A DNA stretch of 64,000 nt, taken from positions 1-64,000 of the forward strand of contig NZ_CALFBQ010000014.1 of NCBI RefSeq assembly GCF_937951745.1, in the 5' to 3' direction. Position numbers and translations under genes: made by a program. The stretch is from an uncultured Chloroflexus sp. GTDB taxonomy: Bacteria > Chloroflexota > Chloroflexia > Chloroflexales > Chloroflexaceae. Under the pieces are notes generated by a model that was given only the letters and a program-made list of their open reading frames with translations, made no database searches and was not told the DNA's origin. Below, piece after piece: positions 27,414-36,726 of this stretch; within the stretch, counting starts at the first letter, position 1; the number at the start of each line of letters is the position of its first letter.

Positions 27414-28793
27414 TTAGCCGAGCTTGACGAAATACGCTTCGCAGGCGCGATCGATCAACTCACGAGACATCGCCGGCGGAATACCACGGTACTTCGATTC
27501 ATCCAATATCTGATCGCACAAATCACGGGGATGGCAGGAGCGCAGCTCGCGCCCGACTTTCATATAGTGTTCTTGGATAAGGTAGCGCAAACCATCATCG
27601 CTATAGGGAATGCGTTTTTGTTTGCACACGAGCTGGAAGATCGCCCGAAACTCGGTTGGCGAGGGGTTAGGCACCTCGATCTTATGGCGAATGCGACGCA
27701 AGAACGCATCGTCAACTAGATCTTTGGGGTTGAGATTGGTGGAAAAGACGATCAACACATCAAACGGCACTTGAATCTTCTTGCCAGTTTGTAGCGCAAG
27801 AAAGTCAACCTTTTTTTCGAGCGGCACGATCCAGCGGTTGAGCAGGTCTTGCGGGCGGCACTTCTGGCGGCCAAAATCATCGATCAAGAAGAGGCCGCCA
27901 TTGGCTTTCATCTGGAACGGCGCCTCGTAGACCTTTGAAATCGGGTCGAAGATCAGCTCAAGCTGCTCGAGTTCAAGCTCGCCACCGACCATCACCCGCG
28001 GTCGTTTACAGACCACCCACCGCGCATCGGGATACGTCGTTGCTGGCGCTGCCACCGGGCCGCCAAACGGTGATGGTAGCGGCAGCTCGGCATGGCCGAC
28101 TTCGTTGATCTGCACGACCTGATGGTTGAGCGGGTCGAAGACCTTGATAATCTGGCCATCAACTTCAACGGCGTAGGGAATAATCACCAACCCGCCGAGC
28201 AAATTTGCAATCCCTTCGGCAATCGTCGTTTTCCCATTACCGGGAGGGCCGTACAAGAAGAGCGAGCGGGCGGAATTGGCCGCCGGGCCAATCTTATCGA
28301 GCATCTTCTCGCTGACGACCAGATGGCTAAACGCCTTGCGAATCGTCGCCTGATCGATCACTAGTTCGCCGATACTTTGGCGGAGGGTAATATCAACATA
28401 CTGCTGCAACGGCACCGGAGCGGGGCCGGCGTACTGGTTCCGATCGATCACTTCGTGAACCTTGTTGCGGCCCTTGCCAGTAATGACGTATTGAAACGAG
28501 CGCTCGCTAAAACCGCCTTCAGCTCCGATAATATCAACGTATTCTTCCAGCTTGAGAAACTCAAGCACCTTATCGATCACGCCGAGAAAGGGCAGTTTAA
28601 TCGTCTCTTCCAGCTTCTGGCCGGTGATCGCGCCGGAAAAATAGATTACCTTCAGCACGTGATCGGTCAGAAAGCCCATTGACAGACCCGTCTCAGCGAT
28701 GGTGGCCGGCTGTGGCGGTATTTCAGGCATCCGTTGCGAAGGTGCGCTTGCCGGATTGGCCGCCGGATTCACTTCGTGCAGACGGAAGCTCAT
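27414..28793 (-). CDS. AAA+ ATPase partner of the CpaF-like motor
   Basis: The 459-residue protein has a disordered N-terminus, a helical domain (about residues 35-110) and an AAA+ module with Walker A GPPGNGKTT (Lys188) and a Walker B-like LFLIDDFGRQ. A sensor segment VFSTNLNPKDLVDD and a conserved arginine pair (RRIRHKIEVP) follow. The fold resembles MoxR/ATPase chaperones. Its tight linkage to the secretion ATPase suggests a role in pilus or secretion system assembly; this is an inference from context. Confidence 0.8.
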   Translation of the reverse strand: MSFRLHEVNPAANPASAPSQRMPEIPPQPATIAETGLSMGFLTDHVLKVIYFSGAITGQKLEETIKLPFLGVIDKVLEFLKLEEYVDIIGAEGGFSERSFQYVITGKGRNKVHEVIDRNQYAGPAPVPLQQYVDITLRQSIGELVIDQATIRKAFSHLVVSEKMLDKIGPAANSARSLFLYGPPGNGKTTIAEGIANLLGGLVIIPYAVEVDGQIIKVFDPLNHQVVQINEVGHAELPLPSPFGGPVAAPATTYPDARWVVCKRPRVMVGGELELEQLELIFDPISKVYEAPFQMKANGGLFLIDDFGRQKCRPQDLLNRWIVPLEKKVDFLALQTGKKIQVPFDVLIVFSTNLNPKDLVDDAFLRRIRHKIEVPNPSPTEFRAIFQLVCKQKRIPYSDDGLRYLIQEHYMKVGRELRSCHPRDLCDQILDESKYRGIPPAMSRELIDRACEAYFVKLG

Positions 28794-28879
28794 AACCTAC
28801 CCTTTCTGCCATAGCGCCGGAAAAGCGGGGGGGACGGCAATCTATCAGACCATACGTGAGATGCGCGCCTGCTAAAAGT

Positions 28880-28908
28880 AGTATAGCGATCCACGCGGCG
28901 GAGCGCAA
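28880..28908 (-). promoter_or_regulatory. promoter for the AAA+/cpaF operon
   Basis: On the - strand TTGCGC (28908-28903) and TATACT (28885-28880) are 17 bases apart, about 90 bases ahead of the AAA+ gene start. No other feature is seen in this 164-base gap. Confidence 0.6.
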
Positions 28909-28957
28909 GGGGAAGCCGGCGTCAGGCGACAATGCCACGCTAACGCCGGCGCAGAGG

Positions 28958-29800
28958 TCACTCTTCTAGATGATCATCATCGTCAGCGATATCTTGATCG
29001 ATCTCATCGAGACCAATCTCTTCGTCTTCATCGCCGCCGATAAAGTCCTCCTCAAGGGTTTCGGTCTCTTCAACCAACTCTTCTTCGTCGATCACATCCT
29101 CATACTCATCGAAGCGAAGCGAGGAGAGGACGGTAGCGCCTTCACCAAGCTTACCGGGGAAGGAGACGCGCCCGCGCTGGCTCGGGTCTTGATAAATTTC
29201 GCGGATCAGAATCCGCACATTACGCGAATCCGACTGCACCACCGCAGCGAGATAGCGATTGCCGCCATTTATTAACTCGACGAGGCGATGGCTAAGTTTC
29301 GGTTCGATCCGGCCAATCAGATTGCCATCTAGATCGACGACATACACCATCTTGCCCTCAACGCGCAATTCCACCTTTTCGCCAGTAATGAGAGCATCGA
29401 CGGCGGGACCGCGCTGGACATCCACCAGTGAGGTCAGGGCGGTGCGGCCGGTTTCGGTAATAAACATGCGCATATCGATCTGCTGGCGGGTCGAGCGGGT
29501 CACTGGCGCTTCAGTGATACCACGCGACAGCAGCGACTCGAGGCGAGCGACATTCTTGCGCGCGATCGGATTGGAGGCATTCAGGCGCAGGGCATTCTGA
29601 TAGGCGCGGTGGCTCTCGGTATACTTGCCCAGCTCAAACAACGCCTTTCCCAACCGATTGTACGTCTCGGCATCTTCGCTCACGCGCAACAACTGCTGGT
29701 TCAACTCGACCGCCTCTTGCCAGCGATTCAAGGCAGCCAATTCAATCGCCTTTTCTTGCAGGCGGCGGCGAATCCGCATCTTTTCATCTTGCTTTGACAA
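28958..29800 (-). CDS. TPR protein with acidic tail
   Basis: The 280-residue protein has two to three tetratricopeptide repeats (about residues 10-75, for example RWQEAVELNQQLLRV and YTESHRAYQNALRLN), a middle region of about 150 residues that I do not recognise, and a strongly acidic C-terminus (about 45 residues, mostly Asp/Glu). The TTG start follows AAGGAG at seven bases. It lies 29 bases downstream of miaB and is probably co-transcribed. A protein-binding scaffold role is likely; the partner is unknown. Confidence 0.75.
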   Translation of the reverse strand: MSKQDEKMRIRRRLQEKAIELAALNRWQEAVELNQQLLRVSEDAETYNRLGKALFELGKYTESHRAYQNALRLNASNPIARKNVARLESLLSRGITEAPVTRSTRQQIDMRMFITETGRTALTSLVDVQRGPAVDALITGEKVELRVEGKMVYVVDLDGNLIGRIEPKLSHRLVELINGGNRYLAAVVQSDSRNVRILIREIYQDPSQRGRVSFPGKLGEGATVLSSLRFDEYEDVIDEEELVEETETLEEDFIGGDEDEEIGLDEIDQDIADDDDHLEE

Positions 29801-29829
29801 GGTTGTTCTCCTTGAGTTGGGCACTGAAC

Positions 29830-31185
29830 CTATTGATCGAGTTGCGGTACACCCTGCAACGACCATGGGCTGGTTACAGTAATAGTCACCGGCACCAATT
29901 GGCCAGTTAGATCGGCAGGATGGCTAAAGAAGACCAGCCGATTGCCGGGAGTGCGGCCGCGCCACTTACCTTTGCTCTCGCCTTCGACCAAGACCTCAAC
30001 CGTCTGGCCGAGGAAGCGGGCCATCCGTTCGGTCGCAATCTGTTCTTGCAACTGCTCGAGCCGGCGGCGGCGTTCTTCCTTCACCTCTGGCGGCACGGCG
30101 AGCGCCGGATCCTGTTCTTGTTCAGCAGCGCGGGTGCCGGGACGCGCCGAGAAGGCGGCAATATGCACCTTATCAAACCCAATCTCGGCGCAGAGTTCCA
30201 TCGTTTGGCGAAAATCCTCTTCGGTCTCGCCGGGATGGCCAACGATAATATCGGTCGTCAACGAGATATTGGGAATAGCGGCGCGGATCTTGGCAATCAA
30301 CGTCTTATAGCGCGCTACCGTATAGCCGCGCCGCATCAGCTTGAGCACGCGGTCGGAGCCGGCCTGTACCGGCAGATTGATCTCAGGCTGACAGCGCGGC
30401 AAGCGGGCGACGGTTTCGATCAAGCGATCAGTCATCCACGCCGGATGCGAGGTGAGGAAACGGAGCCGGAGCAAACCGGGGATGGCATCGACTGCCGCCA
30501 GCAGATCGGCCAGCTCAGGCCGGCCGGGGAGATCGTGCCCCCACGAATCGACAATTTGCCCAAGGAGGGTAATTTCCTTGGCGCCGCGCGCGACGATCCG
30601 GCGCACTTCCTCGACAATCTCGGCCAAGGGGCGCGAACGCTCACGGCCCCGGCGCAGTGGAATGACGCAATACGAACAGGTCATATTGCAGCCATACTGG
30701 ATCGGGACATGCACCGAGACCGGTGGATGGCGCCAATCACGCACCGGCAAAGCCGGCTCATCAAGGGTGTAGACCGGGTTGGGGGCAAGGGCGACCACCT
30801 CATCGACCGCGGAAGGCGAGACGAAATGATCGACCATCGGCAACTGCTCGGCGAAGATCGAGCGGTTATTGGGGCCGACCATGCAGCCCCAGAGCACCAC
30901 TTTAGTATCGGGATGGACACGTTTGACCCGCACCAACTCGCCGAGCTTGCCCAGAATCCGCTCTTCAGCAGACGCGCGCACACTGCACGAATTGAGCACA
31001 ATAAAGCTCGCCTCTTCAGGGCGCGCAGCCGGGCTATAGCCCACACCTTGCAACGCCGCTTCCAACCGTTCAGAATCTGAGATATTCATCTGGCACCCAA
31101 CCGTCCAGACGTAATAGCGCCGCTCGCGCGGCGTCTGATCACGATCGGGACGGGGGCGCTGATCGAAAAAGATCACATCCTGCAT
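29830..31185 (-). CDS. miaB: tRNA-2-methylthio-N6-dimethylallyladenosine synthase MiaB
   Basis: MiaB is a radical SAM enzyme that adds a methylthio group to i6A37 of tRNA. The 451-residue protein shows the three auxiliary cluster Cys (Cys31 in TVGCQMN, Cys67, Cys101) and the radical SAM motif CNMTCSYC (Cys166, 170, 173). MiaB-type LPVQAGSDRVLKLMRRGYT and a C-terminal TRAM domain follow. ATG 31185 is preferred; an upstream start would add 29 Arg/Ser-rich residues. It begins seven bases after the preceding gene. Confidence 0.93.
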   Translation of the reverse strand: MQDVIFFDQRPRPDRDQTPRERRYYVWTVGCQMNISDSERLEAALQGVGYSPAARPEEASFIVLNSCSVRASAEERILGKLGELVRVKRVHPDTKVVLWGCMVGPNNRSIFAEQLPMVDHFVSPSAVDEVVALAPNPVYTLDEPALPVRDWRHPPVSVHVPIQYGCNMTCSYCVIPLRRGRERSRPLAEIVEEVRRIVARGAKEITLLGQIVDSWGHDLPGRPELADLLAAVDAIPGLLRLRFLTSHPAWMTDRLIETVARLPRCQPEINLPVQAGSDRVLKLMRRGYTVARYKTLIAKIRAAIPNISLTTDIIVGHPGETEEDFRQTMELCAEIGFDKVHIAAFSARPGTRAAEQEQDPALAVPPEVKEERRRRLEQLQEQIATERMARFLGQTVEVLVEGESKGKWRGRTPGNRLVFFSHPADLTGQLVPVTITVTSPWSLQGVPQLDQ

Positions 31186-31192
31186 GGAACCT

Positions 31193-31813
31193 TTACCAGA
31201 CGATAACCGGCAAACCGCACTCCACGCTCTGGCGCGCCGCTTCGCGGAGCGACTCAAGGCAACGGAAGGCATCGGAGCGCGGCGAGACGCCGGCTCTGAT
31301 CAATTGTGGCGCTAACTCAGACAACTCGCGCAGCAACTGCACCGACGAGCCAAAGAAGGCTTGATCTTCTTCGCCATCCTCGCCCTCAAACGGCAAGTAG
31401 ATCGGATCAGGGAAATCAACCGGCAGGTAATAGCTATTAATCCCCTGCAAGTTGATCAGATGGCGGTACCGGCTAGGCACCAACTCGTCCCAGACATCGG
31501 TCACGGCGCGGTCGAGATCCTCTTCAAGGACGGGGCCATCGGCGATAATCGGGGCCAAATCGTTGCCCCGCTCGAGATGGGCCGCCAGACGGGCCAACTG
31601 GTAGAGGGCACCCATCGTCTCGATCGAGCCTTCCCACACCTCGACACCGGGTTGGCTGAGCAAATCGATATCAATACCATATTCGCGCAGTTGATCCTGC
31701 ACGGCAGCAACACTCTCGTACTGTTCTTCGTACTCGGCGCGATCCTCATCGGGCCGCACCATAATTAACGACGCAACCGCCAGATCAAGTTCGGCGGGAG
31801 CATGAGCAGACAT
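31193..31813 (-). CDS. acidic protein of unknown function upstream of miaB
   Basis: The 206-residue product is acidic, has no signal peptide or membrane segment, and matches no family I recognise. It is mostly helical (DEDRAEYEEQYESVAAVQDQL in the first third), with a central YRHLINLQGINSYYLPVDFP segment rich in aromatic residues. GAGGAG lies seven bases ahead of the ATG. It is the first gene of a three-gene unit with miaB and the TPR protein. Confidence 0.7.
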   Translation of the reverse strand: MSAHAPAELDLAVASLIMVRPDEDRAEYEEQYESVAAVQDQLREYGIDIDLLSQPGVEVWEGSIETMGALYQLARLAAHLERGNDLAPIIADGPVLEEDLDRAVTDVWDELVPSRYRHLINLQGINSYYLPVDFPDPIYLPFEGEDGEEDQAFFGSSVQLLRELSELAPQLIRAGVSPRSDAFRCLESLREAARQSVECGLPVIVW

Positions 31814-31849
31814 AGGGTTTCTCCTCACTGAGCGCAAAACGCACTATAT

Positions 31850-31858
31850 AGTATACCA
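31850..31858 (-). promoter_or_regulatory. extended -10 promoter for the miaB unit
   Basis: On the - strand TGGTATACT (31858-31850) is a good extended -10 element. The hexamer 17 bases upstream (TTAAGT) is poor. It lies 37 bases ahead of the unknown acidic gene, in AT-rich DNA. Confidence 0.55.
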
Positions 31859-31978
31859 TATTGTTTGAAATAACTTAACCAACCGGTTTCTGGGCGCAAG
31901 GTACACTCCTACACCCTCGTGCGTGGAACTCAATATGTTTACCCGTTGCTCACAGGGGAGGCACGCTCCCTTCGCACT

Positions 31979-33211
31979 ATGACTAAGCAGCCTACTTCTC
32001 GACCCAATCACAACCAGCGTTGGATCCAACGCTGGTTCGAGCGAACCCTGTTTGGACTAATAGGAACCATCTTTACAACGCACATTGGCCTCGCTATGTA
32101 CCTTTGGTTGAAACAGCCAGCCGAACCATTCCTCATCGGCGAATGGCTCATCAACTATCAAGGTGGATTTGTGCGCCGTGGCTTGCTCGGCGAGATAATC
32201 ATACAACTCTCACGCCGGATTATGATCGACCCGGTTAAGACAGTCATTGTCGTTCAAATTGGTATCGGTGCGCTCTTTTTGTTACTGACCTACATCCTCC
32301 TCCGCCAAACTAATGTCTCGATCATCACCGCAACACTCTTCTTTTCACCCGCTTTTTTGCGCTTTCTCTTAGTCGCATGGCTTATCGTTGGTGTGCGCAA
32401 AGAAATGCTTTTTAGTATTATCTTTCTTATTCATCTACTTAGCTTGCGAACGAATTACTCTTTTTCTCCAATACTACCGCTATTTATCGGAACTAGTACG
32501 ATCGTTGTTATATTATCACATGAAATGCTCGTGATATTACTGCCATATCTCCTCATAGCTTCGCTTTGTTACGAACGACAATGGGGCAGGATATCCTATG
32601 CGACTGCAATAGCGATCATTCCCGCAAGTATAGTGGCTAGCATCATCATACAAGCGCCACACACAACCATCACTACCATTGACCACTTATGTGCTGCGTT
32701 GGAATCCAATCCTCCGCGCGATTGCATCGATCGCGGTCATCTAGGGGCAATCACGTTCCTTACGAAAACCGTCCTGCAAAGCATACAATTTACCCAATCA
32801 CTCATAACTTCGGAAGCAGTGCAGGTTTACCTAATAACCGGCCTCCTCAGCATCGTTCCACTCATCATCACGATTGTTAGCTACCGACTATGGCAGTTCT
32901 TGCCAAAACAAACACTGATGTGGGTAGGTGGATTGTGGGGATTATCACTCGCCACAACAATACCATTATTTTTCGTGGCCGTTGATTATGGACGCTTCAT
33001 CCACATTCACATTACATGCAGCACGTTCTTACTTGCGTGGTTTCTACAGCTAACCTCAGCCCCTCTCTCAGCAAAGGTACAACACTCAATGCACGGCTGG
33101 AGGGCAAGTGTTCTTCTCGTCTTCTTTATCGGGTTTATTGGGAGCTGGCGTCTACCGGTATGGTTAGGAGACGCAACCTATACGAACGCCTTTCGGTGGA
33201 TATGGCAATAG
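31979..33211 (+). CDS. multi-pass membrane protein of unknown function, AT-rich
   Basis: From ATG 31979 the product has 410 residues with about ten hydrophobic segments (for example near 25-45, 85-115, 125-140, 150-200). A striking polar motif between helices one and two reads WLINYQGGFVRRGLLGEII. I do not know a function; similar polytopic proteins occur with envelope polysaccharide genes. The codon choice and base composition are clearly more AT-rich than its neighbours, a sign of recent acquisition. The ribosome binding site is weak and distant. Confidence 0.75.
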   Translation: MTKQPTSRPNHNQRWIQRWFERTLFGLIGTIFTTHIGLAMYLWLKQPAEPFLIGEWLINYQGGFVRRGLLGEIIIQLSRRIMIDPVKTVIVVQIGIGALFLLLTYILLRQTNVSIITATLFFSPAFLRFLLVAWLIVGVRKEMLFSIIFLIHLLSLRTNYSFSPILPLFIGTSTIVVILSHEMLVILLPYLLIASLCYERQWGRISYATAIAIIPASIVASIIIQAPHTTITTIDHLCAALESNPPRDCIDRGHLGAITFLTKTVLQSIQFTQSLITSEAVQVYLITGLLSIVPLIITIVSYRLWQFLPKQTLMWVGGLWGLSLATTIPLFFVAVDYGRFIHIHITCSTFLLAWFLQLTSAPLSAKVQHSMHGWRASVLLVFFIGFIGSWRLPVWLGDATYTNAFRWIWQ

Positions 33212-33218
33212 GGGGAAC

Positions 33219-33251
33219 AAAAAGCGGCGGTTGCGAAAGGGCAACCGCCGC
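33219..33251 (-). terminator. intrinsic terminator of DUF4342-like gene
   Basis: On the - strand GCGGCGGTTGC (33251-33241), a six-base loop and GCAACCGCCGC (33234-33224) form an 11-bp perfect stem followed by five U (33223-33219). It also lies seven bases after the stop of the convergent membrane protein gene. Confidence 0.85.
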
Positions 33252-33277
33252 CGCTTCAAGACACAAGGCATTTCTAC

Positions 33278-33607
33278 TCAATACCGCTCAAACACCGACT
33301 CAACCACATCGATCGCGCGATCAAACTCCTCATCGGTCTCGGATGCAGGCGCACCAACAGCCTGCTCTAACCCCACATCACGCACAATCTCAATCGTCAC
33401 CCGCGGCATCTCGTCGGCAATCGCCTTGACGGCGGCCAATACTGGGCGAGTGGTAACGCCAGCCAGCATGGCGGGAACCCCGATCTCGATTAGGTCCTCA
33501 CCGTCTTCATTTCGAATGATCAACCGCTGCACGCCCGGCTCAGCAATCAGCTCGCGGATGCGAGCGAGCAAGCGCCAGCCATGAACGAGCTCAATCGCGA
33601 TGTCCAT
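33278..33607 (-). CDS. DUF4342-like small protein
   Basis: The 109-residue product has a short helical start (DIAIELVHGWRLLARIRELI), a beta segment VQRLIIRNEDGEDLIEIGVPAML like the DUF4342 core, and an acidic helical tail. GGAGGGGA lies just ahead of the ATG at 33607. It is monocistronic with its own terminator. The family link is by eye only. Confidence 0.6.
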   Translation of the reverse strand: MDIAIELVHGWRLLARIRELIAEPGVQRLIIRNEDGEDLIEIGVPAMLAGVTTRPVLAAVKAIADEMPRVTIEIVRDVGLEQAVGAPASETDEEFDRAIDVVESVFERY

Positions 33608-33903
33608 GGTCCCCTCCTGCGCCGTGCTGGCGCTCTGTCTGAAATATACTCCGCTACAGTACAGTGTAATTGCAGGCCAGCGCTTTGCATGAAATGAACC
33701 CTTCACCGACAGTACAGATATTTTAATCATCAAATATCGATACTTTTAGTATTACTTTTACGAATGCTATCAGATCGTTAGCACATATATCGTTTTAGGC
33801 CAAACAATAGCTACAAGAACGGATGACCTGCTGCTCATAGCCACAGGCTAGCATCAAAACATGCAGCCATCCTTATTCTGACGCACCTCATCAGGTAAAA
33901 CGT
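33608..33903. other. AT-rich spacer without genes
   Basis: These 296 bases lie between two divergent genes. They are noticeably AT-rich, contain no open frame with a ribosome binding site, and show no strong hairpin. The part next to 33903 leads into the promoter of the secreted protein gene. Confidence 0.6.
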
Positions 33904-33933
33904 TTGACACTTAGGGTTGCGGTAACTTATAAT
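33904..33933 (+). promoter_or_regulatory. consensus promoter for the secreted protein gene
   Basis: Perfect TTGACA (33904-33909) and TATAAT (33928-33933) hexamers are 18 bases apart, 45 bases ahead of the ATG. Confidence 0.88.
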
Positions 33934-33978
33934 GAGGGTGGATTCGTCGCCTTGTAAGCAGAGGAGCCGGCAAGCAGC

Positions 33979-35415
33979 ATGAAACCCTCTGTTCGAACCC
34001 AAAACGTTACTGTTGCATTCGTGTCAACCCTGCTCATTATGCTCCTTGCCCTTCAGCAGTTTTCAGTTGTAGCTGCGCCGGTAGCACAAATCAATTTTAC
34101 GTGGAATCCCATCTCAGCTACTACTTCAAGCCAGCCCGGCCAAACCATATTGGTCAATGCCAACCTCCAAAATCAGGGAGCGACTGACACGTTCAATATT
34201 ACATCCACAGCACCAACCGGATGGACGGTAACAATAGCTCCGAGCACATCGGTGAGCATTAACGCTAACGGTAACCAGTCGTTTACCTTCATCATTATTA
34301 TTCCGGCTACGGCAACTCTGGGCACCTACCAAGTTAATATTTCTGCTGCACGCGCGAGTGCTCCTACGACTACAGCTCTTTTTCCCATCTTAGTAACAGT
34401 CAATCCCGCGCCACCAACGCCAACTCCCGTTCCAACTATTACACCGACTGCAAGTCCTGTCTGTCTCGACGGTTTCGAGCCGGATAATTTCCCGGCAGAG
34501 GCACGACGGATCGATATTCTGATTCCGCAAGAACATGTACTCTGCCCGACTGGCGATGAGGATTGGCTCTTCTTTGGTGGCGTTGCGGGTAAGGTGTACA
34601 CCATCGATGTGCCGGTGATGCGACCGGGGATTGACGTATCACTTGAACTTTTCGACAGCAACTTTAACCGATTGGCGTTCAACGACGATTTCTTTAATCG
34701 CGATCCGGCTAATCCCAATCCCGGTGATATTCGACCACGGATTACCGTGCGCATTCCGGCTGACGGCACCTATTACATCAGAGTGCGCGATGTGGCCGGG
34801 CGAGGCGGGGTCAGTTATGCGTACACGATCGTCTTGCTTGACGAAAGCAATGGCCCCACACCAGCGCCAGTCGAATCAGTGTGCCTTGACATTTTTGAAC
34901 CGGATGGCCTACCCGAACAGGCACGGTTGATAACTTCGAACGAGATACAAGAAAATCGGCGGCTATGCCCAACCGGTGATGCCGACTGGGTAACATTTTT
35001 TGCCAAGGCTGGCAAACGCTACGTCATTTATACTGATACCCGACGCTACCGCGGCCCCAATACGGTCAATGACAGTACAGTAGCCGGTGCTGATACGGTG
35101 CTGGTGCTGACTGATCGTGACGGCGTAAGCATTCTTGATATCAACGATGACATGCCGGGCGGAAATACGCTCGATTCGCAGATCGAGTTCACACCGAAAG
35201 TTGATGGATTCTATTTCGCGCAGGTCAAGAATGTCGGTGATATTGGCAACCAATTTATTCGCTATGATCTTGTGTTGTTGCTCTGTCTACCGGGCCAAAC
35301 CGATTGCCGCCGACCAGATGCGCCACTTCCCGGTTTGCCAGCCAACCCGGCTACCCCGCCGGCAACAGCGGTGCCTATTAATGCGCCCACGCCAACGCCA
35401 ACAACAAAACCTTAG
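33979..35415 (+). CDS. secreted protein with NEW3-like and two pre-peptidase C-terminal domains
   Basis: The 478-residue product has a classic signal peptide (Arg/Lys start, hydrophobic VAFVSTLLIMLLALQQF, cleavage near residue 33). A beta-rich NEW3/CARDB-like domain follows (about 40-140), then a Pro/Thr linker and two pre-peptidase C-terminal type domains (about 155-290 and 305-440). Each has the pattern FEPD.....A, a CPTGDxDW turn and a Y[FY].RV/QVK strand. The Thr/Pro tail could be glycosylated. No protease domain or sortase motif is present, so it may be an adhesin-like or surface-layer accessory. Confidence 0.78.
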   Translation: MKPSVRTQNVTVAFVSTLLIMLLALQQFSVVAAPVAQINFTWNPISATTSSQPGQTILVNANLQNQGATDTFNITSTAPTGWTVTIAPSTSVSINANGNQSFTFIIIIPATATLGTYQVNISAARASAPTTTALFPILVTVNPAPPTPTPVPTITPTASPVCLDGFEPDNFPAEARRIDILIPQEHVLCPTGDEDWLFFGGVAGKVYTIDVPVMRPGIDVSLELFDSNFNRLAFNDDFFNRDPANPNPGDIRPRITVRIPADGTYYIRVRDVAGRGGVSYAYTIVLLDESNGPTPAPVESVCLDIFEPDGLPEQARLITSNEIQENRRLCPTGDADWVTFFAKAGKRYVIYTDTRRYRGPNTVNDSTVAGADTVLVLTDRDGVSILDINDDMPGGNTLDSQIEFTPKVDGFYFAQVKNVGDIGNQFIRYDLVLLLCLPGQTDCRRPDAPLPGLPANPATPPATAVPINAPTPTPTTKP

Positions 35416-35577
35416 AGCCATGGCTAAAAAATGCGCACATGAAGGCAAAACAGCATGGGAATAAGTAGCAAGGTTGGTCTGTGCATCATGCCTCTAGCAT
35501 GCAGCGAACAGTACGGATACAGGCGTAGCGTCCATTCATAACATTGTTCAGACCCTCTTGAGACGAGTAGAGGAGCG

Positions 35578-36726
35578 ATGCCGGTTCGTACATCAGATAG
35601 TGCCGGGGTCTTAGCCGACCTCATCGCACAGCTTGGCCCTCGACAGGCAACATCAACCGCCGAAGCAATTGCGGCAGCTCAGATCAACGCCCGCCTGCGA
35701 CAGGCGGGCTTCAGTGTCGCAACCCATTCCGTGCCTGCCACCGCGCATCCGGGCACCCGGCTCGCACCGGTAGCGATTGGGTTGATGGCGGCGATTGGGT
35801 TGGCAGCTTGGCAGCCAGTATTAGGCATAGCGTTGGGCTTCTGGCTGATGGCGCTGCTGCTGATTGATGGGATTTATGCGCCATTACCACCGCTACGCCA
35901 ACGGGGGATCAGCCAGAATATCATTGCGGTGCGCCCGATCGAGGCATCTGACACCCAAACCCCGCCCCAGCCACGCTGGCGGTTGCTGTTGCTGGCGCCA
36001 CTTGACACGCCGCCGGTTTGGCGCGGCATTGCGCGCTTGATTGCGCCGACCTATGAGGGGTTGCTGGCCCGGCTGGCACTTGGCAGTCTACCATTGGCAA
36101 TCGCCGTCACCGCCACTGCATCGGCGCTGCGCTGGACATTAGCAATCGGCGCCTTCGCCGGGGCCTTGTTGTTATTCTGGGCCTCTCGCCGCCAGCCACC
36201 GCTCATTCAGCCCGATGGCGGGATCGCAGCGTTAGCGACATTGATCACGGTTGCGCAACACCTCCCTCGACTACAACGGGTAGAGGTTTGGGCAGCAGCA
36301 GTGGGGGCGGCCTACTGTGACCACCATAGCGTGCGAACCTTGCTTGCACACTATCCATTCGCGACAACAAATACGTTTATCATTGGTTTAGGACCGCTTG
36401 CCTGCGGGCAATTAGCGATTATCAGCCGTAATGGCATCTTTCGGCACAAAGTGGCTGACCCACTGCTATATCGACTAGCAATGGATGCCGATCAAACCGA
36501 TCCGGTGATTGACCTCGAACCACGCACGCAGGCTGCCAATGATGAACTGCTCTCACCGTTGCAGCAGCGCGGCTTTCGCACCCTCAGCATTCGCGCTATC
36601 GCGGACGGCAATCACGTACTCGATCCATCACTGACCGAACGAGCTGCTCGGCTGATCATAGCCATTATTCACGCACTTGACACCGATAAGACGCATGACA
36701 ATCTATCTGTTTTACGGACCAAATGA
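35578..36726 (+). CDS. M28-peptidase-like membrane protein without metal ligands
   Basis: The 382-residue protein starts like M28-type zinc peptidases (LGPRQATSTAEAIAAAQINARLRQAGF). It has two hydrophobic hairpins (about residues 60-95 and 160-205) and later segments that line up with the M28 core. The HxD position reads APLD, the Glu-Glu position reads VGAAYCD, and the next Asp position reads GLGPLAC. Zinc binding is therefore unlikely and a non-enzymatic role is inferred. GAGGAG precedes the ATG. It overlaps holA by 32 bases. Confidence 0.65.
   Translation: MPVRTSDSAGVLADLIAQLGPRQATSTAEAIAAAQINARLRQAGFSVATHSVPATAHPGTRLAPVAIGLMAAIGLAAWQPVLGIALGFWLMALLLIDGIYAPLPPLRQRGISQNIIAVRPIEASDTQTPPQPRWRLLLLAPLDTPPVWRGIARLIAPTYEGLLARLALGSLPLAIAVTATASALRWTLAIGAFAGALLLFWASRRQPPLIQPDGGIAALATLITVAQHLPRLQRVEVWAAAVGAAYCDHHSVRTLLAHYPFATTNTFIIGLGPLACGQLAIISRNGIFRHKVADPLLYRLAMDADQTDPVIDLEPRTQAANDELLSPLQQRGFRTLSIRAIADGNHVLDPSLTERAARLIIAIIHALDTDKTHDNLSVLRTK

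Noticed and set aside
29920-31080. A 386-codon open frame on the + strand antisense to miaB
   Set aside because: It is Arg/Gln/His-rich, a typical complement-strand shadow of a GC-rich gene, without a ribosome binding site.
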